Below, one piece after another: positions 1 through 8,800 of a DNA stretch of 26,451 bases. The stretch is from an uncultured Chromatiaceae bacterium (GTDB lineage: Bacteria > Pseudomonadota > Gammaproteobacteria > Enterobacterales > Alteromonadaceae), in contig CAMLRA010000042.1 of assembly GCA_946482325.1 (NCBI GenBank), forward strand, positions 1 to 26,451. Reading direction: 5' to 3'. The notes under the pieces are model-generated. The model saw only the letters and a list, made by a program, of their open reading frames with translations. It was not told the origin of the DNA and searched no databases. Each line of letters begins with the position of its first letter. The stretch's first letter is position 1. Made by a program: the position numbers and the translations under genes.

Positions 1-6
1 GTTCTA

Positions 7-375
7 ATGAAAAGGTTATTGATTTACATAGCAAATCGCCTTTGGCTTATTCTGGCAATTTATGCCGGGAGTTTGATTTTCGGCGCTGTCAGTTTTGCAT
101 TTATTGAACAAAAATCTTTGGCTGACGGCCTGTGGTGGGCAACTGTTACTTCACTGACCATTGGCTATGGTGATTTAACCCCCGTAACACCGATGGGGCG
201 TTTTGTCGGCATTCTGTTTGGTCATTTCTGGATTTTTGTCGTGATCCCGATGATTGTCGCCAATATCATTATGCATTTGGTCGAAGACAAACATTTGTTC
301 AGTGACGAGGAACAACGTGAACTGATGCAACGTCTCAAACGCATTGAAGCTCGTTTGGAACAAAGCAAAGACTGA
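7..375 (+). CDS. Two-TM potassium channel (Ion_trans_2 family), no RCK domain
   Basis: This 122-residue protein is predicted to form a tetrameric K+ pore in the inner membrane. It has a TM helix at about residues 10-32, a pore helix at 38-50, the K+ selectivity signature T51-I-G-Y-G-D56, and a second TM helix at about 65-92. The tail (95-122) is charged, rich in Glu, Arg and Gln, and looks like a short amphipathic or coiled-coil helix that could hold the tetramer together. This is the KcsA-like core plan. There is no RCK/TrkA-N ligand-binding domain and no voltage sensor, so the sequence shows no gating input. The ATG at 7 gives a normal membrane start, but only six bases lie upstream and the frame is still open there, so a longer start outside the window cannot be excluded. 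The gene is convergent with the phosphatase gene that follows. The family call is secure; the physiological role is unknown. Confidence 0.9.
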   Translation: MKRLLIYIANRLWLILAIYAGSLIFGAVSFAFIEQKSLADGLWWATVTSLTIGYGDLTPVTPMGRFVGILFGHFWIFVVIPMIVANIIMHLVEDKHLFSDEEQRELMQRLKRIEARLEQSKD

Positions 376-391
376 GCGGGTTCCTGAAGTA

Positions 392-417
392 CAGCCGGTT
401 TGGACTCTTTCCGGCTG
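392..417. terminator. Hairpin between convergent genes
   Basis: CAGCCGG (392-398) and CCGGCTG (411-417) form a 7-bp perfect stem with a 12-base loop, between the stop codons of the channel gene (375) and the phosphatase gene (431). No T-run follows on the plus strand, and on the minus strand the stem is followed only by mixed sequence. It may help end or protect both transcripts, but it is not a classical intrinsic terminator. Confidence 0.3.
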
Positions 418-430
418 CACCTGTCAGTGC

Positions 431-2131
431 TTATCTGCGTTTAGCGATCACCAACTGATGCGGTGCCAGCCATTCTGCTGTTGGGCTGTGTACTGAGGTA
501 ATCTGGTGCCACTGTGCACTGCACTGCTGTTGATCAAACTCCACCAATAAATAACCCCGCCGCGACAACTCACACCAGGCTAATTCGTCAATCAGTTGCG
601 GCAGTAAACGTGATAACTGTGTGGCCTGCGTGTCACTCAGTTGCAGATACTCTTCAATACCGGGTGATGACACCGAAGCCGTGGCCAGTTCAGTCGCCAC
701 CCGCTCGCCTGCGGCGTTTCTCAGCTCACTGTGCCAGGCGTTGTGGGTGTCCCCGGCCAACACCAACACCTGACGGCCACTGTCGCGTATACGCTGATAC
801 AACATTTCGCGTTCAACCGGGAAACCGTCCCAGGCATCAAGGTTGTAAGGCAAAACGCCTTGCAGCCGCTGTTGTTGGGCTGGAGTCAGCTTTTCGGCTG
901 GCTGCGCTTTTAAATCAGCCAGTTGCTGCAATTGTGACAATAACCCGGGGCCAGGTTTACCGAGCGCGGCCAAGGCTTCGCCCGGCAGTTCCATTCGCGC
1001 CATCAACACCTGCTGCGCCAGCACCTGCCAGTGGCAAGCAGATTGGTTTAGGCCCTGGCTCAGCCAGTCCAGCTGCGCCGGCCCCAACAAAGTCCGCGCC
1101 GGGTCCTGCACGGCTTTAAGCAATGCGGCAACATCCAGCTTGCCATCACGCTGAAACTGCGGGAAATCCAGCCATTGGCTGCGGGCACAAACCCGGGTAT
1201 CCAGCAGATAGAGCTGAACTAAATCACCATAGGCCAGACTGCGGTACAGCGGCTCCCCTTGTTGCACCTGCGGCCGGATCGGTAACCATTCGTAATACGC
1301 TTGCAGCGCTGCCAGTTTACGCGCCGGAAAATCACCTTCACCCGGGCTGTGGTTTTCAGCGCCACCGGTCCAGGTATCGTTGGCAATTTCATGGTCGTCC
1401 CAGACCAATAAAAACGGATGGCGGCCGTGCAGTTGCTGCAGTGCAGCGTCGGCGCGATAGCAGGCATAACGCCGGCGATAATCCTGTAGAGTTAACAATT
1501 CACAGCGATTATCCGGTGCATACAAATGGCCAAACTCGGCGGCGCGCTCAGTGGCATAACCGTCTGCGGCATATTCGTACAGATAATCACCAAGGTGGAT
1601 CACCGCGTCTACATCGCTGCGTTCGGCCAGTTGCTGATAGACATGAAAATAACCGGCCGGATAGTTACTGCAGCTGACCACGGCAAAACGGGCAGCAGTT
1701 AAAGCGCCTTGTGGCAGTGTGCGGGTCTGTCCCACAGCTGAGGACACTGAACCCGCCCGAAAACGATAATAATAGGTCTGACCCGCGGTTAAACCTGCGG
1801 CATCGACTTTCGCACAATAATCCTGCTCGGCATACGCCACACAATTGGCGGCAACCACTAAGTTGTGAAACGCGTCATCTGTGGCGACTTCCAGTCGTAG
1901 CTGCACCTGAGCCAGCGGGCCGGCCGGCGTCACCCGCGTCCACAACACCACCCGGTCATGCAGCGGGTCGCCACTGGCGACACCATGCAGAAAACTGACC
2001 GGAAACTCAGCCTCAGCGCCCGGCTTCGCCCCAACAGGCGCGCTGACACAACCACTGACTGTACTAAAACCACCGGCTGCAGCCACTATGGCGGACAACC
2101 TTAAAAACTCGCGACGACTCCACTGCTTCAT
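431..2131 (-). CDS. phoD: PhoD-type alkaline phosphatase/phosphodiesterase, Tat-exported, probable lipoprotein
   Basis: This is a secreted metallophosphoesterase expected to release phosphate from phosphomono- or diesters. The N-terminus carries a twin-arginine motif S5-R-R-E-F-L10, a hydrophobic stretch and a possible lipobox ending at C28 (TVSGC), so the protein is probably folded before Tat export and then lipid-anchored. Residues 40-140 match the PhoD N-terminal beta domain, including the FLHGVASGDP signature at about 47-56 and VLWTRV. The catalytic domain shows HLGDYLYEY (179-187), WDDHE (244-248) with N251-D252, and AGDTHNAWHSE (459-469), which are the expected metal-ligand blocks. At 566 residues the length is normal. 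GGAG lies 8 nt before the ATG at 2131. No clear two-half Pho box is visible upstream, so phosphate control is only a family expectation. Substrate specificity cannot be read from the sequence. Confidence 0.9.
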   Translation of the reverse strand: MKQWSRREFLRLSAIVAAAGGFSTVSGCVSAPVGAKPGAEAEFPVSFLHGVASGDPLHDRVVLWTRVTPAGPLAQVQLRLEVATDDAFHNLVVAANCVAYAEQDYCAKVDAAGLTAGQTYYYRFRAGSVSSAVGQTRTLPQGALTAARFAVVSCSNYPAGYFHVYQQLAERSDVDAVIHLGDYLYEYAADGYATERAAEFGHLYAPDNRCELLTLQDYRRRYACYRADAALQQLHGRHPFLLVWDDHEIANDTWTGGAENHSPGEGDFPARKLAALQAYYEWLPIRPQVQQGEPLYRSLAYGDLVQLYLLDTRVCARSQWLDFPQFQRDGKLDVAALLKAVQDPARTLLGPAQLDWLSQGLNQSACHWQVLAQQVLMARMELPGEALAALGKPGPGLLSQLQQLADLKAQPAEKLTPAQQQRLQGVLPYNLDAWDGFPVEREMLYQRIRDSGRQVLVLAGDTHNAWHSELRNAAGERVATELATASVSSPGIEEYLQLSDTQATQLSRLLPQLIDELAWCELSRRGYLLVEFDQQQCSAQWHQITSVHSPTAEWLAPHQLVIAKRR

Positions 2132-2453
2132 AACAGACTCCGGCTTTATTTGCGCCAGTCTGCTTGGGGAAAATGACGACTTGATGACGTCAGCGTTGCG
2201 GTTACAGAGTCAGGCCGTACGCCATAAATCTTTCACGGAATTGTCAGAAAATTGCCGCATCTCGCAGGCAAGATGCTCGCGGCTTCTTCCTGTGGCCACC
2301 CCGTTTGGGTTGTTGTGTATCCTTGTCCTTGGTCCTTACCGAATTTTTGGGGCCTGAATGGTGACGTCTGCGGACGTCACCTTTTTTATTGGCGTTTCAC
2401 AGCCACAACGCCACTATGGCTGGCGCCACTTTGCCGCACTGACTCCGTGCTGA
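2132..2453. other. Intergenic region with an orphan plus-strand terminator
   Basis: This 322-bp gap lies between two minus-strand genes. I find no convincing protein gene: plus-strand open frames crossing it lack a Shine-Dalgarno sequence and run into antisense of known genes. It holds a TGACGTCA palindrome (2185-2192), the phosphatase ribosome-binding site, and a strong intrinsic terminator at 2360-2387 facing the plus strand. That orientation serves neither flanking gene, so a small plus-strand RNA ending near 2387 is possible. No strong promoter for it is evident. Confidence 0.4.
2360..2387 (+). terminator. Strong rho-independent terminator, plus-strand orientation
   Basis: GGTGACGTC (2360-2368) pairs perfectly with GACGTCACC (2373-2381) across a four-base loop and is followed at once by six T residues (2382-2387). 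On the minus strand the hairpin is followed by mixed sequence without a U-tract, so it works in the plus direction. No plus-strand gene is recognised upstream within the preceding 1.9 kb. Confidence 0.8.
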
Positions 2454-4898
2454 CTAGCAGCACTTTTGCAGAAAAAAACTGTGCCAGGGCGCCGGATGGC
2501 CCAACCCATAACCCTGCCCATAATGCACGCCGATACTGCGCAGCAGCACACAAGTGGCTTCGTCCGGCACAAATTCAGCGATGGTCTGAATTTGCAGACT
2601 GCGGGCAATATCAGCCATTGCGCGCACCATCACGGCGTCAGTGGCATTTTGGGTCATGGCTTTGACAAAAGAGCCATCAATTTTCAGATAATCCACCGGC
2701 AAATGTTTCAGGTAGGCAAAAGACGACATGCCAACGCCAAAATCATCCAGCGCAAATCGACAGCCAATCTGACGCAGACTGTCAATAAAACGTTTGGCAG
2801 CTGCCATGTTAGTAATTGCGGCAGTTTCAGTGATCTCAAAGCAGATCTTGCCGGCAGGAATGCGATACTGTTCAAGCTGCTGCTGAATATAAGGCAACAG
2901 TTCCGGGTCACTGAGCGAGGGCCCGGAAAGATTGATGGCGATTTTAGCCAGCGTTTCCAGCTGAACCTGACTTTGCGCCAGTTGTTGCAGCACACGGCGG
3001 ATCACCCAGCGATCAATCAAACCCATCAGACCTTGTTGCTCCGCCAGCGGAATAAACAGCGCCGGACTGACCATCTGACCTTCGCCATCTCGCAGCCGCA
3101 GCAGCACTTCAAGATGCAGACCTTGCCCTGTCACGGATAAAGGCACAATCGGCTGGGCGTAGAGTTCAAACAAATCCTCATCCAGCGCTTTGTGCAGCAG
3201 CGACAACAGCTGGCGCTGCTGCGTCAGATGATTCAGTTCAGGTCCGTCGGTATCGACGATAAAATAGCGGTTGCGGCCCTGATGTTTGGCCAGATAGCAG
3301 CCACTGTCAGCGGCTTTGATCAAATCAGTCAGGTTGCCCTGATAACCGTCCAGCGCGACCACACCGACACTGGCGCCGATAGTAAAAATTTGCTGTTGCC
3401 AGTCAAAGCGAAAGACGCCGATTTGACGCAATAACTGCTGCAAATGCGCACTGACAGCTGCCAGGTCGCGGCCGGTTAACACCAGACAAAATTCGTCACC
3501 GCCAACCCGCGCCAGCACATCGGCGTCGGTTAAATCTGTACTGAGCAGACTGGCAACCCGGCGCAACAGCTCATCGCCGGCCAGATGGCCACAGCTGTCG
3601 TTGATTTGCTTAAACTGATCCATATCGATGTAACACAAAGCGCCAGCCTGCGGTTGCTGCAGCAGAGCCGCAAGCCGCTGTTCAAAAGCGTAACGGTTTA
3701 ATAAGCCGGTGAGCTGATCATGCTCAGCCTGATAGCGGATTTGCTGTTGCAGCGCCTGCTCCCGGCTGACGTCGCGAAACGTCATCGCCAGTCCCTGTGC
3801 AGATTTTACCACCTGCAAGCGTAGCCAGCGTGCATGGATCAAAGCTGAAGGCTGCGCCAACACAGCTTCATAGGGCTGTCCGGTCAGGTCTACTTTCAGA
3901 CAGCGGCGTAATAACCATTCTGCATCCAGCTGCTGGCAAAGCAGTGCCAGCGATTGCCCTGGCAGCAGCAAAGCCGCATCACACAACTGGGCTGCGACCT
4001 TATTGCTTTGTTGTAGCAAAAAGTCGTTGCCGGAAACATCTGCCTGCCGCGACCACAATAACATCGCATCCAGCGACGCATCTGCGGCCGACTGATACAG
4101 TTGCTGAAACCGCCGCACTTGAGCTTCTTTGGCAAACTGGCGATAAAACAACACTCCGATGCCGCAGGAGATGGCAAAACCAAGCCCGGCTATCCACCAG
4201 GCGCTTTGCCAGATGTCGGTGTGACTCTGGACGGTAAAATGCCATTGCCGGCCGGCAAATACCAAAGGTTGAGTAACTTCGGGCGCAGACGTGGTAAAAC
4301 TGCCGTTTTGCAGCAGTATCCGCTCACCATCCTGCATCCGAAAGCTCAGTCCACCCGATTCGAGTTCGCTGGTGTAAACACCGATGATAGTAGTGATATC
4401 AAAAAAGGCTGCGACATAACCATGTGGTTTCCCGTGCATACTGATTGCACGGCTGACCACCAGACTCTGCGGCTGCTGTGGCGGGTGCAGCACGGCACTT
4501 TTATCGAGTAACGGTGCACCGAGCAAAGTCGGTAAATGCTGCTGTACCATCTGCTTGCGCCTGAGCGGATCAATAGACCAAATCACCCGGCCTTGCTGAT
4601 CCAATAGTGCCAGATCACGCAATCCCGGCAGCATTTTTGCCAGCGTCACAGCACGCACATTAAACCAATCAATTTCATTAGCAGCAGCAACCGGCCAATG
4701 CCCAACTAAATCATCCAATGCCCGCACCCGGTCCGCCGCCATAATTTCCAGGGCATTGCTGACTTGTTGTGCCACTGTTCTGGCTTTGATTTCGCTGGTT
4801 TTTTCATTACTGAGCCCGAGATAAAATGCGACCAGCAGGATGATGGCAAAAATAAAAACAGTGGCCAGACTGGCGACTAAAGCGGGACGACGCTGCAT
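2454..4898 (-). CDS. Membrane PAS-GGDEF-EAL dual c-di-GMP protein
   Basis: An 814-residue inner-membrane protein able in principle both to make and to break c-di-GMP. TM1 (8-29) and TM2 (about 232-252) enclose a 200-residue periplasmic sensor whose last part (183-228) resembles the end of a CHASE domain. A PAS-like segment spans 265-385. The GGDEF domain has RVGGDEF with GGDEF at 466-470, so the active site looks intact, but the inhibitory-site position reads TDAD rather than RxxD. The EAL domain starts with EVLLR (597-601), then NLSG, FEITE (687-691), DDFG (718-721) and LKID (738-741), so its metal- and substrate-binding residues are largely kept. The late loop reads AEFVP (774-778), with Pro where Glu is usual. 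GGAG precedes the ATG at 4898. It follows the diguanylate cyclase gene by 58 bp and is probably the last gene of that operon. Which activity dominates is not decidable here. Confidence 0.92.
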   Translation of the reverse strand: MQRRPALVASLATVFIFAIILLVAFYLGLSNEKTSEIKARTVAQQVSNALEIMAADRVRALDDLVGHWPVAAANEIDWFNVRAVTLAKMLPGLRDLALLDQQGRVIWSIDPLRRKQMVQQHLPTLLGAPLLDKSAVLHPPQQPQSLVVSRAISMHGKPHGYVAAFFDITTIIGVYTSELESGGLSFRMQDGERILLQNGSFTTSAPEVTQPLVFAGRQWHFTVQSHTDIWQSAWWIAGLGFAISCGIGVLFYRQFAKEAQVRRFQQLYQSAADASLDAMLLWSRQADVSGNDFLLQQSNKVAAQLCDAALLLPGQSLALLCQQLDAEWLLRRCLKVDLTGQPYEAVLAQPSALIHARWLRLQVVKSAQGLAMTFRDVSREQALQQQIRYQAEHDQLTGLLNRYAFEQRLAALLQQPQAGALCYIDMDQFKQINDSCGHLAGDELLRRVASLLSTDLTDADVLARVGGDEFCLVLTGRDLAAVSAHLQQLLRQIGVFRFDWQQQIFTIGASVGVVALDGYQGNLTDLIKAADSGCYLAKHQGRNRYFIVDTDGPELNHLTQQRQLLSLLHKALDEDLFELYAQPIVPLSVTGQGLHLEVLLRLRDGEGQMVSPALFIPLAEQQGLMGLIDRWVIRRVLQQLAQSQVQLETLAKIAINLSGPSLSDPELLPYIQQQLEQYRIPAGKICFEITETAAITNMAAAKRFIDSLRQIGCRFALDDFGVGMSSFAYLKHLPVDYLKIDGSFVKAMTQNATDAVMVRAMADIARSLQIQTIAEFVPDEATCVLLRSIGVHYGQGYGLGHPAPWHSFFLQKCC

Positions 4899-4956
4899 AG
4901 ACTTCTCCGGAAAACCACAGCAGTCTATGCAGGCAATATGACAGTATTAAGACAAA

Positions 4957-5895
4957 TCAGATCAGACTTTCGTCCACCAACAGCCGGTTACGGCCTTGTT
5001 GTTTGGCTTTGTACAGCATTTCATCAGCGCGCTGCAGCAACTGCCGGGCCTGAATGTGTTCCTGTGGCACCACGGTCGCAAGGCCGGCACTGAGAGTGAC
5101 AATGCCGCCGGGTGAATATGGGTGCGGCAAAGCCAGATGCTGGATTTTCAGCAAGATATTTTGTGCCAGAAATTGTGCGCCATGACTGTTGGTGCGCGGC
5201 AACAACACGGCAAATTCCTCACCCCCAAAACGCGCCAGCAAATCATAAGGCCGGCCTATGGCCTGTTGCATCGCCATGGCGACCCGCCGCAGGCATTCAT
5301 CACCGGCCAGATGACCAAATTCATCGTTATATTGTTTAAAATAATCGATATCCAGCATCAGCAGCGACAAAGGCTCGCCAGACCGGCAACAACTGCGCCA
5401 TTCCAGCTCCAGTTGCTGGTCAAAACGCCGCCGGTTAGCAATTCCTGTCAGGCCGTCAATTTGTGAAATGGCTCTTAATAAATCGGTCTGTTGTTTCAGC
5501 TGTAACTGAGTTTTGACCCGGGCTTTGGTGATGATTGGATTGACAGGTTTATGAATAAAATCAACAGCACCTAATTCAAATCCCCGCACTTCATCGGCTT
5601 CATCAAAGTGCGAGGTGATAAAAATCACCGGAATATCCGCCAGTTCCGGATCGGCTTTTAAGCGACGGCAGACTTCATACCCGTCCAGCCGCGGCATCAC
5701 GACGTCCAATAGGATCAGGTCCGGATGCAGTTCAGCGCATTTCTCCAGCGCCTGCTCACCATTGAGCGCAATAAACACATCAAATTCATGCCGAAAAATC
5801 TCATACATCACCCGGATATTCAGCTGGTGATCGTCCACCAGTAATAAACGCGGCTGCGCGCCGGGTGTGGCATACCACTGGGTATAGTGCGACAT
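4957..5895 (-). CDS. Receiver-GGDEF response regulator (diguanylate cyclase)
   Basis: This 312-residue cytoplasmic response regulator makes c-di-GMP from two GTP, controlled by phosphorylation. The receiver (15-130) has the acidic pair D21-D22, phospho-acceptor D64 in LLDVVMP, T94 and K116 in HKP. The GGDEF domain (145-305) has GGEEF at 224-228 and an intact inhibitory I-site R215-P-Y-D218, so product feedback is expected. The architecture is like the WspR/PleD-type regulators. I start at the ATG at 5895, where AAGGAAGG lies 7 nt upstream and the codon overlaps the kinase stop as TGATG. A longer open frame reaching 5943 would run inside the kinase gene and is less likely. The overlap implies translational coupling and near-equal amounts of kinase and regulator. 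The kinase HPt domain is the natural phosphate donor, which is inferred from gene order rather than shown. Confidence 0.93.
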   Translation of the reverse strand: MSHYTQWYATPGAQPRLLLVDDHQLNIRVMYEIFRHEFDVFIALNGEQALEKCAELHPDLILLDVVMPRLDGYEVCRRLKADPELADIPVIFITSHFDEADEVRGFELGAVDFIHKPVNPIITKARVKTQLQLKQQTDLLRAISQIDGLTGIANRRRFDQQLELEWRSCCRSGEPLSLLMLDIDYFKQYNDEFGHLAGDECLRRVAMAMQQAIGRPYDLLARFGGEEFAVLLPRTNSHGAQFLAQNILLKIQHLALPHPYSPGGIVTLSAGLATVVPQEHIQARQLLQRADEMLYKAKQQGRNRLLVDESLI

Positions 5896-8800
5896 CAAAT
5901 TACCTTCCTTGCCAATTGTCTGAGCGTGTTTAGCGCAGCGCAAAAATCCAGTTGCTCGACCTGCGCGCTAAGTTGTTGATAACGCGGATCCTCTGCCAGT
6001 AATCGGGCAGTCAAATCCAACGCCGATAAATGTTGTTGTTGCAAAGCCAGTTCCAGCTGCTGCAACAGTTCAGTTTGCCCTAGCTGGTCAGACTCTGCCA
6101 ACGTTTGAGGGTTCAGTGTGACCGGCGCCGGTTGCTGCTCAGTAAAATCTGCCCAGCTTACTCTAAAGTGCTGCAGGCTTTGCTCCAGCAAGGGTTGCAG
6201 GGCCTGAATATCTGCCGGTACACCCTGCTGTAACTGTTGCCCGGCCACCCGTAACGCTTGCGCCAGTTGCACGGCACCGAGCGTCGCCACACCCCCCTGC
6301 AGTGTATGCAACACAGCGCGCCGGGCATTATTGTCGGCAGCACTTTTGTAGATTTCAATTTGTTGCAGCCATTCCTGTGGCAGGCGTTGCCAGGCCTGAT
6401 ATAACAGCTGACTGTTCCCACCAAAGCGCGACAACAACTGCGGTAAGGGTTGTAATAAACCTGCACTGGCAGGTGCCGGACTGCTGCTCTGAATACGGCT
6501 GTCCGTCTGTGACGCGTCCGTCGGCGGTGCCGGCATGTCCCGGCCACATATCGCCAGCAATTGCGGGCACAATGTTTTTAAATCAATCGGCTTGGCAATG
6601 TGCGCATTCATGCCTGCCGCCTTACAGGCCCTCTGATCATCGGCTGTCGCATTGGCTGTCATTGCCACCACAGGCAACTGTGCCGCGGTATAAAGTTGCC
6701 GGATATGTTTGGTTGCCGTCAGTCCATCCATCCCGGGCATCTGCAAATCCATCAGCACCAAATCAAAATATTGTTGTTGCACCAATGCTACGGCAATAAA
6801 ACCATCGACCGCCAACGTGACTCTAGCTCCGGCCGATATTAACAATTGCTCGGCCACTTCTCGGTTTAGCGCGTTATCCTCAACCACCAGCAATGACAAA
6901 CCGGCCAGTGGTTTATCCGGCAGCACCGCCTGAGCCTGCACTCTGACTGTGGCAGGCTGCAACGCTTGCTGAATGCGGCTTGCCAGCTGTTGAAACGTGA
7001 CAGGTTTAATCAGTACGTCGCGGATCGGCTGGTCTTGCTGGCGCGCCAATTGCTGCAACACCTCGCTTTCGAAGGCAGTGACCATCATCAGCATCGGCAT
7101 CGGCGGCGACACAGCACTTGTACCAGCGTGGCCCTGACTGTGTTGCAACATTTGCTGCGCAGCGGCAAGCCCATCCAACACCGGCATCCGCCAATCGAGC
7201 AACACCAACTGGAACGGATTGTCAGTATCAGCTGCTTGTCGCACGGCTTGTACCGCAGCTTCGCCATCAGCTACTGCCGTGACATCACAGCCAAGCCGCT
7301 GCAGGCAGGCTGTCAGACTTTGCCGTACCAGTGCCTGGTCATCGGCCACCAGCACTTTTAAAGATTGTCCTAAAAACGCGGGCTCCTGCTCAGCAATCAA
7401 TGGGAATTCCACACTGAAACTAAAGCAGCTGCCTTGACCCGGAGTGCTGTCCAGCTGCAGTTTTGCCGCCATTAATGCCAGCAACCGCTGACAAATCACC
7501 AAACCAAGCCCGGTGCCGCCAAAACGCCGGCTGATCGAAGTTTCCGCCTGGCTGAAGGCATTAAACAACCGTTGTTGTTGTTCAGCCGAAATGCCGATGC
7601 CGCTGTCTTCGACCCGAAACAGCAACAGCGCTTTGCCTTCCGCTGCCGCTTGCCGGCTGACACACAGCCGGACATAACCCTGCTGGGTAAATTTCAGTGC
7701 ATTGCCGGCCAGGTTTACCAGCACCTGCTGCAGCCGCAGCCGGTCGGCTAAAATGCTGGCCGGCAAATCCGGCGCCAAATCAAACAGCAACTCAACATGT
7801 GGATTCTGGTGGGTTGCGCCGAGCAACACGGCGACATCATGGAAAAATCCGGCCAGCTCCAACGGGGCCGGGTCGAGCTCAAGCCGGCCGGCATCAATCT
7901 TGGAGAAATCGAGGATATTGTTCAGCAGGCCCAGCAGCGCAGTCGCGGCTATTTGGGTTTTGCCGACATAGTCAGTCTGCAAATCACTGAGGGGGGTTTG
8001 TTGCAGCAACTGTAACATACCAAGCACTGCATTTAGCGGCGTGCGGATCTCGTGGCTCATATTCGCCAGGAACTGCGACTTCGCCTGATTGGCGCTGTCG
8101 GCCTGTTCCTTGGCCTGACGTAATTGCATTTCCAGTTCACGCTGCTCAGTGATGTCGAGATTGATGCCGGTCATGCGCCAGGGGGAGCCGTCAGCTTTGC
8201 GTTCAACAGTGGCCGCCCCCTGAATGTAACGCACACCGCGCCCCGGGGTGACGATACGAAAAATTGGCTCATATTGGCCTGTCCCGGCGAGAGCCTGCTG
8301 CAGCGCAGTTTCGGTTGCTGCCAAATCCTCCGGATGCACCCGCTGCTGCCAGTGCTGATAACGCAAGCCGGACTGCGCCAGCGCCGGGTCTTGCTGGTAA
8401 ATATCAAACATCCGGCCATTCCACCATAATTCGTTGTTTTCCGGCTGCCAGGTCCAGACGCCCATATGCGCAACTTCAGCAGCAATACTGAGCTGGTCGC
8501 GCAACATGGTTAAATCCAGCTCGGACTGCAGCTGTTCACTGAAATCCAGCGCAATCAGCAGATAACCCAGCAATTCGCAGCTGGTATCGCGAATCGCGGT
8601 TAATGTCAGTAGCACTGGTAAACTGCTGCCGTCCTGACATGTCAGCTGACTGCGCCACGTTTCCGGAGCTCCGGTTTGTGCCAGATGCGCAAGTAAATCG
8701 GTCTGAGTTTCACCAGACAGGCCCATTTCCCGGCAACGGCTGACAAACTCACTACTACTGAGCAACGCCGTCAGCTGTGCCTGCCCGGCCATTTCCACCG

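Noticed and set aside
514..1119. Long plus-strand open frame of 201 codons
   Set aside because: It is antisense to the phoD coding region, has low-complexity Pro/Ala/Arg content and no ribosome-binding site.
2241..2274. Plus-strand promoter TTGTCA ... CAAGAT for the supposed small RNA
   Set aside because: The spacing is about 22 bp, outside the normal range.
2088..2357. Plus-strand open frame ending just before the orphan terminator
   Set aside because: The position is tempting, but the possible ATGs at 2088 and 2184 have no Shine-Dalgarno sequence at proper distance, the first part is antisense to phoD, and the product resembles no family.
5896..5943. Longer start for the receiver-GGDEF gene
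   Set aside because: It would add 16 residues inside the kinase gene, whereas the ATG at 5895 has AAGGAAGG 7 nt upstream and the classic TGATG overlap.
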